In this document: positions 1 through 7,422 of the stretch, piece by piece
How the letters are laid out: every line of letters starts with the position of its first letter
How positions within the stretch are numbered: position 1 is the stretch's first letter
NCBI RefSeq assembly: GCF_014636475.1
Contig: NZ_BMEL01000005.1
Location: 62,001 to 126,000 of the forward strand
Length of the DNA stretch: 64,000 nt
Direction of reading: 5' to 3'
Source: Halobacillus andaensis
Lineage (GTDB): Bacteria; Bacillota; Bacilli; Bacillales; Halobacillaceae
Notes under the pieces: model-generated
Told to the model about the DNA's origin: nothing
Database searches by the model: none
The model's input: the letters and a program-made list of their open reading frames with translations, nothing else
Position numbers and translations under genes: made by a program

Positions 1-45
1 CCTCCATGTGTAAAGTAGTCACAGGGTTATCTTCCACACACATCT

Positions 46-507
46 TTAATTCAAACCTTTAGGGACTCTATTTATCATCAGCATATCGACGTGAGGAATA
101 TCATCTTCAAGATAGACTTCCGATACTTCTTGAAATCCAAATGACCCATAAAAATTACGTAAGTATTCTTGACCATGCAGCCAAATCGAAGGTACTTCCC
201 ATTCATTTCTTAAAAGAGAGATTGCACGATCCATAAGCTCTCTCCCAGCTCCTGTACCTCTCGCTTCTTTTGTAACAAGCACTCTTCCGATTGAATAATG
301 ATCATGCTCATGATCAGGAGGCACAATGCGGCAATAAGCTTGAATGGCTCCATCCTCCTCTTTCCATATATGCAGGCATTCCTCGTCTCTTCCATCAACT
401 TCTTGGTAAGGACACTCTTGCTCTACGACAAATATACGCACGCGCAATTCTAAAATTGAATACAGTTCTTGTTTCGTCATTTCTTCAAATGTTTTCTTCA
501 CCCACAT
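46..507 (-). CDS. GNAT family N-acetyltransferase (ElaA-like)
   Basis: A 153-residue cytosolic protein with the GNAT acetyl-CoA binding pattern: a strand ending SIGRVLVTKEARGTGAGRELM (V-x-x-x-x-R-G-x-G-x-G/A pyrophosphate loop) and a C-terminal NFYGSFGFQEV segment. The N-terminal LRVRIFVVEQECPYQEVDGRD stretch is typical of the ElaA subgroup, whose acceptor substrate is not established. The gene is complete, reads toward the window edge and starts with ATG after GAGGATGG. Family assignment is secure; the substrate is unknown. Confidence 0.9.
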   Translation of the reverse strand: MWVKKTFEEMTKQELYSILELRVRIFVVEQECPYQEVDGRDEECLHIWKEEDGAIQAYCRIVPPDHEHDHYSIGRVLVTKEARGTGAGRELMDRAISLLRNEWEVPSIWLHGQEYLRNFYGSFGFQEVSEVYLEDDIPHVDMLMINRVPKGLN

Positions 508-588
508 CGTGTACCATCCTCTTCTCTAAAGACATCGATAATCTAACTATACAAAATTTTATTAAAAAACCAACTATTTTTGTTTTAC

Positions 589-760
589 AGGCTGTTGAAA
601 AAGCTAGGACAGATGAAACATAAGATGACAAGGCTCCTTCATTTTTGTCTATAGAAAAGGCACTGGAAAAAGCGTCTCTTTACGCGGGGCATGCCTGAAA
701 GTCTTCTCGGACTGCACCTTGCGGGGTGTTAAGTGGCGGGTAGTTCAATTTTCTGTTTAA
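589..760 (+). repeat. Degenerate copy of the gene-spacer repeat (type II end plus decayed core)
   Basis: The 318-base gap before the DUF2254 gene opens with CAGGCTGTTGAAAAAGCT, the type II end of the composite repeat described at 2234-2728, followed by a decayed GC-rich core (GGAAAAAGCG, ACGCGGGGC, CTCGG, TGCGGGG). No duplicated terminator hairpin is recognisable here and the far end is lost. The right boundary is approximate. Confidence 0.7.
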
Positions 761-825
761 AAAGGTATAGGCAGGGAATATTACGTCTAGCAAAATTATT
801 ATATTAGAATAGGAGGTCGCCCCAT

Positions 826-2211
826 ATGTTTTTAAATTTGCTCCCGGTTGAAGTCCGAAAATACTTTCGAATGTCTAGAAGGCAGCGAAAACATGAGATG
901 CAAATGACCTTATGGTATATGCCAGCCATTTACATTTTTATATCTGCTTTCTTAGTTGCAATAACTTTAGTACTAGACCTCCAAATTGGTTTAGAAGGAG
1001 TAGCACCTCAAATGCTGCAAATTGAAGCCTCCGTTACAAGAACTTTAGTTAGTACACTCATTGGCGGTATTTTAACGCTGAGCGCATTCACGTTAAACTC
1101 CTTACTCGTTGTACTTACTACTTTTAGCGGACAGTTTTCCCCTCGTATGCTGTTAAACTTTGTATCAGATCGACAGACTCAGCATGCTCTCGGTATTTTT
1201 AATGGTAGCTTTGTTTATGTATTGCTCACCTTTCTATTTATCGGAAATGCTTCAAACGATACTTTCGTAGCTACACCTGTTATGACTGTTACCTTAGCGT
1301 TCGTAACGGCTGTTGTATTTATCTATTTTATTAACCATGCCACCACTTGGATGCAAGTTCACAATATTACGTACACCATGAAAAATGTCTCTAAAGATAT
1401 TATTTACCATTCGCTTCGTAAAGACCTTGATGATCACCGAATAGAAGAACCAGGTGATCTTAAAGAAAAGGATCGAGACAAACAGCACACCGTATTAGCT
1501 AGAGGTTCAGGCTATTTACAAGTAGTAGATTATAACAAAATGATTACTGAAGCTAGAAATGACAATATTATTATTGAATTGCATTTCCAAGTCGGCGACT
1601 ATGTGTTAGCCGGAAATGAATTCTTTAGTTTTTGGGGGCCCGGAGCTAACGAGATCGAGGACTCAAAATACTATGAGATGTTTGAAATGGGGCATAAAGA
1701 AACAGAGATTCAAGACTTACAAATGGGGATGCATAAGTTAGCTGAAATCGCGATTAAAGCGATTGGAAACAACGATCCAAAAACCGCTTCAAATACGATT
1801 CATCAAATGTCCGAACTTATGTTAAGTGTAGACAGCTACATTACCTTCAGCCCTTATTTAGCCGATGACCAAAAACAAGTACGCGTCATTCTTAAGGAAG
1901 AAACATTTGATTATTACTTGTACCGTGGTTTCGGATTTATCCGTCATTATGCAAAAAATAACCATTTAATCATTACAGACATTATCTCCTCCTTAGCTAA
2001 GGTAGCCGAATCCATTGACATCAGCAAGCACGATAAATTATGGGAGTTTGCTTGCAATACGATGGATCATATTGAGCATGAAGTTATCTATGAACTCGAT
2101 AAATCATTCTTATTACGTGAAGTTCATAACCTTGCCCAAGTTACGGATCACTTGAATGAATATCCAGAGATAGAAGAAAAGTTTTATCCAAATGCTAATA
2201 AAAACACGTAA
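826..2211 (+). CDS. DUF2254 family membrane protein
   Basis: A 461-residue protein. The first half has four hydrophobic segments (about residues 30-50, 70-100, 125-145, 150-170), including the SVTRTLVSTLIGGILTLSAF stretch typical of DUF2254. The second half is soluble, with ARGSGYLQVVDYNKM and VGDYVLAGNEFFSFWG segments characteristic of the family's cytosolic domain. AGGAGGTCGCC precedes the ATG. DUF2254 proteins have no settled function. The gene stands alone, and its terminator hairpin (2214-2233) is immediately followed by the composite repeat. Confidence 0.9.
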   Translation: MFLNLLPVEVRKYFRMSRRQRKHEMQMTLWYMPAIYIFISAFLVAITLVLDLQIGLEGVAPQMLQIEASVTRTLVSTLIGGILTLSAFTLNSLLVVLTTFSGQFSPRMLLNFVSDRQTQHALGIFNGSFVYVLLTFLFIGNASNDTFVATPVMTVTLAFVTAVVFIYFINHATTWMQVHNITYTMKNVSKDIIYHSLRKDLDDHRIEEPGDLKEKDRDKQHTVLARGSGYLQVVDYNKMITEARNDNIIIELHFQVGDYVLAGNEFFSFWGPGANEIEDSKYYEMFEMGHKETEIQDLQMGMHKLAEIAIKAIGNNDPKTASNTIHQMSELMLSVDSYITFSPYLADDQKQVRVILKEETFDYYLYRGFGFIRHYAKNNHLIITDIISSLAKVAESIDISKHDKLWEFACNTMDHIEHEVIYELDKSFLLREVHNLAQVTDHLNEYPEIEEKFYPNANKNT

Positions 2212-2213
2212 AA

Positions 2214-2233
2214 AGTCAGGTTAACCCCTGACT
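2214..2233 (+). terminator. Terminator hairpin, left copy, without its T-tract
   Basis: AGTCAGGTTAACCCCTGACT lies three bases after the DUF2254 stop codon and folds into a 7-bp stem. No T-run follows; the sequence continues straight into the repeat (GCTTGTAGAGAAAC). The identical 20-mer recurs at 2729-2748 with its T-run intact. Confidence 0.8.
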
Positions 2234-2728
2234 GCTTGTAGAGAAACTTTAGTTTTCTCTTTTACCTTGAAAGTGTAATCATTCCTTGCATCGGGAAGAG
2301 GAAAGGGTTTTAGGAAACGACTCCCTTTCCTAGGGCGAATGGTGTGCCTCCTCGGGCTTTATCAGCCCTCCGGGGTCACACCTTATTCGTATTTCCCATA
2401 GGAGGGTCGCCATTTCCTAAAACCCTTTTTCGATAAAAGAGCACTAGAACTAATGGCGGAGAGGCTTTCCTCTTATAGAGACAAAGATGTCAACAAGACT
2501 CCATACTTCAAGTGTTCCGAAAGCTTATTTTGATCAACCGGAACGGAAAAAGTGACGACTCCTGCGGGACGAGCAGACAGGAGAGGCCCCACAAGTCGCA
2601 GACCGAGAAGACTTTTCGTCTTGCGCCGCGGAAAGCGGCGCTTTTTCCTGTTTCTTTTCTCTAGACCCTAATGGAGGAATCACCATATAATCCCATATTT
2701 CATCTGTCTAAGCTTTTTCGACAGCCTG
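2234..2728 (+). repeat. Composite gene-spacer repeat, full copy 1 (495 bp)
   Basis: Two GC-rich palindromic modules lie between a type I end (GCTTGTAGAGAAAC) and a type II end (CTTTTTCGACAGCCTG). Module 1 (about 2300-2440) is bounded by the inverted arms AAAGGGTTTTAGGAAAC and ATTTCCTAAAACCCTTT. Module 2 (about 2541-2660) is bounded by GGAACGGAAAAAGTG and CGGCGCTTTTTCCTGTTTC, with GACTCCTGCGGGA and CCGCGGAAAGCGG inside. Both modules share the inner pattern ACTCCTGnGGG...CCGAGGAG...CCCGCGGAAAG. The copy is bracketed by an exactly duplicated terminator hairpin. No open reading frame in it looks coding. Confidence 0.9.
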
Positions 2729-2750
2729 AGTCAGGTTAACCCCTGACTTT
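2729..2750 (+). terminator. Terminator hairpin, right copy, functional
   Basis: AGTCAGGTTAACCCCTGACT (2729-2748) is followed by TTTTT. It repeats the hairpin at 2214-2233 exactly and has the T-run needed for Rho-independent termination. It lies 12 bases upstream of the -35 element of the zinc operon. Confidence 0.85.
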
Positions 2751-2760
2751 TTATATTTCG

Positions 2761-2789
2761 TTGACACTTTTTTTTCTTCCTATTAATAT
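2761..2789 (+). promoter_or_regulatory. SigA-type promoter of the zinc efflux operon
   Basis: TTGACA (2761-2766), a 17-base spacer and TAATAT (2784-2789) match the vegetative consensus almost perfectly. A palindrome sits directly downstream, where an ArsR-family repressor would block transcription. Confidence 0.8.
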
Positions 2790-2790
2790 T

Positions 2791-2810
2791 ATATGTACAT
2801 ATACACATAT
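2791..2810 (+). promoter_or_regulatory. Candidate CzrA-type operator
   Basis: Inverted arms ATATGT (2791-2796) and ACATAT (2805-2810) are separated by eight bases, just past the -10 element. AT-rich imperfect palindromes at this position are usual for SmtB/ArsR/CzrA repressors, and the downstream gene at 3736 encodes one. The binding partner is inferred. Confidence 0.6.
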
Positions 2811-2834
2811 ATTGAAATAAGGGGGTGCTTTTTA

Positions 2835-3743
2835 ATGGGGCATCATCACCACCATCACGATCATACGACGGGTAACATTAAGATTGCCTTCTTTTTAAAC
2901 TTTGGATTTACGATTATTGAATTAATCGGCGGAATACTTACCAATAGTATGGCGATTATTTCCGATGCGCTTCATGATTTAGGTGATTCTTTATCCTTAG
3001 GTCTCGCTTGGTTCTTGCAAAAGTTCTCAAAGAAAGAAAAAACGGAGCAGTTCTCATTCGGCTTTAAACGATTCTCGCTGCTTGCCGCTTTAATTAATAG
3101 TATTGTTTTAGTCGTAGGGTCCATTTTTATTTTATCCGAAGCGATTCCGAGACTGATGAATCCTGAACAGCCTCATACATTAGGTATGATGGGTCTTGCT
3201 GTTCTCGGTATCGTCGTAAATGGAGCAGCTGTCTTTAGACTTCGAGGCGGCGAATCCATGAACCAAAAAGTCATGACATGGCATTTACTAGAAGACGTTT
3301 TAGGATGGGTCGCTGTGTTCATCGTTAGTGTTATTATGACCTTTGCGGATTTGCCTATTCTAGACCCTCTTGCATCAATTGGTATTACGTTATACATTCT
3401 CTACAACGTAATCATTAACTTAATTAAGACCATGCGTTTATTCCTGGAGGCTGTTCCAGAAAATATTGATCTCGACCGAATTATACAAAAAATGAATCAG
3501 CTGCCAAACGTTCAATCCACCCATCATACACATTTGTGGTCATTGGATGGCGAGCATCATGCCTTCTCCACACACGTCGTCGTTCCCTCCGCTTCATCAA
3601 AAGAAGATGTATGTATGATTAAAGAGCGCGTGAAAGAAGTTCTTGATTCCATTCATCTGGATCATATTACAATTGAAATCGAGTATGAGGACGAATATTG
3701 TGCAATGCTAGAACAAGATAAGGGAGGCACCGAGCATGGATGA
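2835..3743 (+). CDS. czcD: Cation diffusion facilitator, zinc/cobalt exporter (CzcD-like)
   Basis: A 302-residue CDF exporter that should move Zn2+ (and probably Co2+/Cd2+) out of the cytosol in exchange for protons. It has the family's hydrophobic segments and the metal-site motifs [10 protein letters not shown] in TM2 and [10 protein letters not shown] in TM5 (H-x3-D in each), then a cytoplasmic C-terminal domain with [22 protein letters not shown]. The N-terminus is a natural metal-binding tail, [10 protein letters not shown], encoded by mixed CAT/CAC codons. The ATG at 2835 is preferred over an in-frame ATG 42 bases upstream because GGGGGTG precedes it and the upstream codon falls inside the operator. 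It overlaps the repressor gene by 8 bp. Confidence 0.93.
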   Translation: MGHHHHHHDHTTGNIKIAFFLNFGFTIIELIGGILTNSMAIISDALHDLGDSLSLGLAWFLQKFSKKEKTEQFSFGFKRFSLLAALINSIVLVVGSIFILSEAIPRLMNPEQPHTLGMMGLAVLGIVVNGAAVFRLRGGESMNQKVMTWHLLEDVLGWVAVFIVSVIMTFADLPILDPLASIGITLYILYNVIINLIKTMRLFLEAVPENIDLDRIIQKMNQLPNVQSTHHTHLWSLDGEHHAFSTHVVVPSASSKEDVCMIKERVKEVLDSIHLDHITIEIEYEDEYCAMLEQDKGGTEHG

Positions 3744-4047
3744 TTCTTTTTACACAAAGGACCTTGATGAAGAAACGTTGTTCGTCGTGACACAAACCTT
3801 TAAGGCGCTTTCCGATCCTACTCGCGTCAGGATCCTCAATCTACTTTTTGAAAAAGAATACAGTGTCAATGAAATTGCGGAAAGCTTAAAGCTCCGTCAA
3901 TCGACGGTCTCTCACCAGCTCCGTTTCTTAAAAAACTTACGCCTCGTTAAATATCGCAGAGAAGGAACGACGATGTATTATTCCCATGATGACGAACACG
4001 TGATCAACGTCCTTCAGCAAATGATTCAACACGCGCTTCACCATTAA
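3736..4047 (+). CDS. czrA: ArsR/SmtB family zinc-responsive repressor (CzrA-like)
   Basis: A 103-residue winged-helix repressor. The HTH is [43 protein letters not shown]. The C-terminal helix carries D-x-H-x10-H-x2-H (DDEHVINV...QHALHH), which matches the alpha-5 zinc site of Staphylococcus CzrA in all four ligands and their spacing. Zinc binding should release the operator at 2791-2810 and derepress the exporter. GGGAGG precedes the ATG. The stop is followed by a hairpin terminator. Confidence 0.93.
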   Translation: MDDSFYTKDLDEETLFVVTQTFKALSDPTRVRILNLLFEKEYSVNEIAESLKLRQSTVSHQLRFLKNLRLVKYRREGTTMYYSHDDEHVINVLQQMIQHALHH

Positions 4048-4051
4048 AAAA

Positions 4052-4074
4052 GCTGCCTCCACTTTTGAGGCAGC
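4052..4074 (+). terminator. Terminator hairpin of the zinc operon, T-tract displaced
   Basis: GCTGCCTC (4052-4059) pairs with GAGGCAGC (4067-4074) around a short loop. The expected T-run is missing: three bases later the sequence becomes CAGCTTGTA, the type I end of the spacer repeat. No second copy of this hairpin was found on the other side. Confidence 0.7.
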
Positions 4075-4077
4075 CAT

Positions 4078-4210
4078 CAGCTTGTATCTCACGAATCGCT
4101 TGTCGGTGGATGCTTGCCGCGGGCACGGCCTCAGCTAACTTGGTCAAGAAGTTCACTTGACCAAGTGGATCTTCGGCTCGCGCTGTTTCCGCAGGCGTCA
4201 CCACCGAACG
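4078..4210 (-). repeat. Spacer repeat, truncated type I end with a module of the third kind
   Basis: CAGCTTGTA (4078) is followed by a GC-rich module running from ACGAATCGCTTGTCGGTGG to CGAACGCTCATCGTGG. A nearly identical copy lies at about 33927-34055. The core carries CCGCGGGCACGGCCTCAGCT and GATCTTCGGCTCGCGCTGTT on the plus strand, the reverse complement of the pattern at 4490-4680. An internal ACTTGGTCAAG...CTTGACCAAGT inverted repeat is conserved in both copies. Confidence 0.75.
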
Positions 4211-4346
4211 CTCATCGTGGCATCAACAGAGATCAATCGAAAAACCCTTCCGTATGTTACAAGGTACGATGTCTATTTTTACAACTAAGTACGAATCGTT
4301 AAACTTATGAAGGAAGAGGAGGCGCAAATCTCCTTAAAGTTAGAAG

Positions 4347-4390
4347 AAAAGCGGTCTGTGTAGAAATTAATTATTGCACAGACCGCTTTT
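4347..4390. terminator. Long perfect hairpin in the spacer
   Basis: AAAAGCGGTCTGTG (4347-4360) pairs perfectly over 14 bp with CACAGACCGCTTTT (4377-4390) around a 16-base loop. It looks like a bidirectional terminator, but no gene ends next to it. The surrounding stretch 4211-4489 holds nothing else I recognise, so a gene may have been lost here. Confidence 0.6.
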
Positions 4391-4489
4391 TAAAATTCTA
4401 CCTTTCATGGACCTCAGTTTTTCAGCGGCCTCCTTTATCTTAATCATGCTGTGTCCGCATGAAAACAGAGTTTGCACTTAGGTGTTCAT

Positions 4490-4735
4490 TTAGGTTGGTT
4501 CCACGATTCCACTTTTTCCGTTAGCGCAGATCATTAGCGCAGTCAAAACACGCAGACTCCTGTGGGAACAGCGCGAGTCGAAGATCCCGCAGGAAAGCGC
4601 TCTTTGCTTTCTGAGGAAGCTGAGGCCGTGCCCACGGAAAGCGAAGTGTTTTGACGCAGCGAGGGTAAAATCCTTTCTTGGCACATAATAATCCGAACTG
4701 ATTTCAATGAAATCGTTCGGATTATATTATGCCTT
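4490..4735 (+). repeat. Spacer repeat module of the fourth kind with long terminal hairpin
   Basis: Outer arms TCAAAACACGCAGACTCCTG and CGAAGTGTTTTGA enclose GTGGGAACAGCGCGAGTCGAAGAT and GAGGCCGTGCCCACGGAAAGC. It is followed by a hairpin with arms ATAATCCGAAC and GTTCGGATTAT (about 4685-4733). The same hairpin heads the decayed repeat at 22097. The hairpin may also terminate the convergent gene ending at 4764. Confidence 0.75.
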
Positions 4736-4763
4736 ATTCAGTTATCTCCCAACGTCTTTTTGC

Positions 4764-5189
4764 TTATAGTTCTAATATTTCAGGAGTTTTTTCTCCTGCA
4801 TTCATTAAACGTATGCTTTCTGGATAAATTTCAAGAACAATATAATCTGGATCACCTTTGCTAGTAAACCAGCGCTCCATTTCTTCACTCCAAAGCCAGT
4901 CTTTTATCTTTTGATCATCCCGAATTTTAGCCTGACCTTCTACTTCTAAATAAGCATCTCCAAATCCTTCACCTTCATATCCAATTAAGATATGAACATT
5001 AGGGTTTTCTTCAATCTCTTCCGCTTTGTGTGTTTCTTTATTCGTAGGGGTGTAAAAGGTAAACTCATCATCGTTTGAAAATGTCATGTAACGAGAATGA
5101 GGCTTCCCTTGCTTCACAGTAGCCAGTGTTCCAATTTTATGTTGATCCATAATATTATAAATCTTCTTCTTTAGTTCTTGTTGGTCCAA
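4764..5189 (-). CDS. Pyridoxamine 5'-phosphate oxidase-fold protein (general stress protein 26 type)
   Basis: A 141-residue flavin-binding split-barrel protein. Seen: the N-terminal helix plus IGTLATVKQGKPHSRYMTF, the FTFYTPTNKETHKAEEIEENPNVHILIGY core and the DYIVLEIYPESIRLMN end, all typical of the GSP26-like PNPOx family, which binds FMN or F420-like cofactors. It is unlikely to be the vitamin B6 enzyme itself. The start is TTG, seven bases after AAAGGAG. Substrate unknown. Confidence 0.85.
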   Translation of the reverse strand: MDQQELKKKIYNIMDQHKIGTLATVKQGKPHSRYMTFSNDDEFTFYTPTNKETHKAEEIEENPNVHILIGYEGEGFGDAYLEVEGQAKIRDDQKIKDWLWSEEMERWFTSKGDPDYIVLEIYPESIRLMNAGEKTPEILEL

Positions 5190-5274
5190 TGCTATTCTCC
5201 TTTCAATATGAAAACTTGTTCTTAGTTTTCCTGTTGAAAGGAAAATATAAACATCATAATGCGTAGGATTTGTT

Positions 5275-6165
5275 TTACATTTTCTCCATCAGCATTCTGG
5301 CAATTCTTTGGTAATCATCTGGATCTATACCTGGAGCGAATTCTTCAGGAAGATCATCTAAGTCAGGAATCGGCGCTCCTTTTGGCGTTCCATCAATTAC
5401 TCGTAACTTTTGGCCGGTTTCTGGGTTTTCCCCTTTCCAAATTTGACGAATATCACGATAATCATGGTCGCTCCACGTATAAAGAATATTATTTAACCCC
5501 TGCTCTTCATATTTACGGGCATAATCAAATTTTGCATTACTGAGATCAGGGACCGGAAGCATTCTCTTTAAATCGACTCCTGTAATCATTTCAATCGCTT
5601 TCGCATAGGCCAATACATGAACACCGCCGCGAACGAGAAGATACCCAATCATTTCTCGGGCCGTTGGATGATCCGTCATTTCGTACACCCGCATTTTATG
5701 AGTTCTTGCCCCTAACTCGAGGAAAAAGTTATGCAGAAGATCAAGAACTAAATTTCCGCTGTTAAAGACGTTATCCCCTGTCCACGCTCGCCCCATCGAA
5801 TCACCAGCTAATGCCGTCTGTGCAGTGGCAATAAACTGATATGTATTGCGTGCGTCCTTTCCAGCCTGCAATGGGGTAATATCGGGAGGGCCAGGAAACG
5901 TAATATTTCTAGATAATAAGTTTATAGAAGTCGAAACAAGCTCAACATGTCCAAATTCTTCTGCTGTTATGCTCGCTACCAAATCATAGAAGGGTTTTAG
6001 CTTCCTTTTTCCACGAAAATTAAAAGACTGGTACATATAATTATTCAGCGTCGACATTTCGCCAAATTTTCCGCCTAGCAATTCCTGTACAGCAGCTGCC
6101 GCATTTTTATCTCCATACTCAGGAATGGGCAATTCAATTTGTAATTTATTGATTCTTTTAAACAT
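5275..6165 (-). CDS. Manganese catalase (non-haem)
   Basis: A 296-residue protein, about full length for the family. It disproportionates H2O2 at a dimanganese centre held in a four-helix bundle. Seen: LLGGKFGEMSTLNNYMYQSFNFRGK, ITAEEFGHVELVSTSINLL (the E-x2-H ligand pair), LELGARTHKMRVYEMTDHPTAREMIGYLLVRGGVH (second E-x2-H region). AGGAGGAGG precedes the ATG. It follows a DUF2642 gene by 21 bases on the same strand, an arrangement compatible with a role in the spore coat, where Bacillus Mn catalases are often found. That location is inference. Confidence 0.93.
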   Translation of the reverse strand: MFKRINKLQIELPIPEYGDKNAAAAVQELLGGKFGEMSTLNNYMYQSFNFRGKRKLKPFYDLVASITAEEFGHVELVSTSINLLSRNITFPGPPDITPLQAGKDARNTYQFIATAQTALAGDSMGRAWTGDNVFNSGNLVLDLLHNFFLELGARTHKMRVYEMTDHPTAREMIGYLLVRGGVHVLAYAKAIEMITGVDLKRMLPVPDLSNAKFDYARKYEEQGLNNILYTWSDHDYRDIRQIWKGENPETGQKLRVIDGTPKGAPIPDLDDLPEEFAPGIDPDDYQRIARMLMEKM

Positions 6166-6186
6166 AAATGAACCTCCTCCTTTCTT

Positions 6187-6399
6187 TTAGTGTGACGGAA
6201 AGACCCAAACGATTTGCTGCGTGCGAACGAAGAACGGAACTCCGCTGTTTTCAATAACAATATGATCGGGCATAACATTTCTAAGAATCCCTCTTATCGA
6301 GCCTTGTGTTGTTTGGACTGTGACTGGATGACCACAAACCGATTGTAAAGTTTGTACCACATAGGGATCATATAAACTTAAAAACATAGGTGAATTCAT
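6187..6399 (-). CDS. DUF2642 family small protein (YuzF-like)
   Basis: A 70-residue protein with the single-domain DUF2642 pattern: LQSVCGHPVTVQTTQGSIRGILRNVMPDHIVIENSGVPFFVRTQQIVWVFP, resembling an Sm-like small beta barrel. Some DUF2642 proteins are spore-coat associated. It is the first gene of a two-gene unit with the manganese catalase, and GGAGTGGGAGAG precedes the ATG. Function not established. Confidence 0.8.
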   Translation of the reverse strand: MNSPMFLSLYDPYVVQTLQSVCGHPVTVQTTQGSIRGILRNVMPDHIVIENSGVPFFVRTQQIVWVFPSH

Positions 6400-6571
6400 T
6401 TCTCTCCCACTCCTTTTCTATTCCTTCCATATATATGATATTTTGTAGGGCATTCATTCATAAAAATAGCTGTTAGTATGAAGAAAGAGTTTTAATGCGT
6501 TACACTTCGGAGAAGGACTTAGAAAAGAAAAAGTTTAAAATAAAGAGTTGATTGGAGAGGAGTAGAAAACG

Positions 6572-7297
6572 ATGAGAACTGGAAATCCTGTACTAAAGAA
6601 TGAAGTATTCAGCCGCTCTCGCAACTCAAGCAGTACGATGACGCTTGGAGGCACTGTTTTCAAGACAAGTATCTTGTTATTGTTCTTACTAGGAACAGCT
6701 GTTTACACATGGTATCAGTACTATCAAGGTGTGGACATAACGATGATGATGATCATCGGAGCAGTGGGAAGTTTTATTGTTGCTTTAATTACGGTATTTA
6801 TAAAAAAAGCAGCGCCTGTTACAGCACCTATTTATGCGGCACTTGAAGGCTTTTTCCTTGGAGGCCTTTCATCATACATTGAAGCAAGCTACCCAGGTAT
6901 TGTGATTCAGGCGGCCGCCTTGACGTTTGCAGTGATGGGAGGACTTCTCTTCCTTTATTCAACACGCATCATTAAAGTTACGAAAAAGTTTCGATTAATG
7001 GTCATTTCGGCAACGATCGGCATCTTTATCGTTTATGCAGTGAACATTTTATTACGTATTTTCTTACAAGCGGAAGTCCCTTACCTGCATTCAAGCGGAG
7101 CTATTGGGATTGGAGTCAGTATATTTATCGTGGCGATCGCAGCTCTAAATCTTGTTTTGGATTTTGACTTTATTGAACGAGGCGCGAAACGCGGGGCTCC
7201 TAAATACATGGAGTGGTACGGTGCTTTTGGCCTTATCATTACTCTTGCCTGGTTATATATTGAAATTCTCAGGCTGTTAAGAAAAATTCGGCGTTAA
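6572..7297 (+). CDS. Bax inhibitor-1/YccA family membrane protein
   Basis: A 241-residue integral membrane protein with about seven hydrophobic segments. The N-terminal cap NPVLKNEVFSRSRNSSSTMTLGGTVFKTSILLLF is typical of the YccA-like (TMBIM) bacterial subgroup, and the ALEGFFLGGLSSYIEASYPGIV and NLVLDFDFIERGAKRGAPKYMEWYGAFGL motifs are diagnostic. Relatives act as pH-sensitive calcium leak channels or modulate membrane proteases; which applies here cannot be told. Single gene with GGAGAGGAG before the ATG. Confidence 0.92.
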   Translation: MRTGNPVLKNEVFSRSRNSSSTMTLGGTVFKTSILLLFLLGTAVYTWYQYYQGVDITMMMIIGAVGSFIVALITVFIKKAAPVTAPIYAALEGFFLGGLSSYIEASYPGIVIQAAALTFAVMGGLLFLYSTRIIKVTKKFRLMVISATIGIFIVYAVNILLRIFLQAEVPYLHSSGAIGIGVSIFIVAIAALNLVLDFDFIERGAKRGAPKYMEWYGAFGLIITLAWLYIEILRLLRKIRR

Positions 7298-7422
7298 CTG
7301 CTATAAAAACTCAGGGATTTCCCCTTAACATATTTCCGTAACATTTGTAACATAATTGAAATATAAGCTTTAAAAATGTTGGGATTTGTATTAAAATGGG
7401 GGAAGATGCTGGGAGGACCATT

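Noticed and set aside
2234-2728. Possible insertion sequence or group II intron
   Set aside because: There is no reading frame for a transposase or reverse transcriptase and no intron domain V motif; the copy is too short and palindromic.
4301-4358. Short frame MKEEEAQISLKLEEKRSV
   Set aside because: Eighteen codons, no homology recognised and its end falls inside a hairpin stem; not enough to call a gene.
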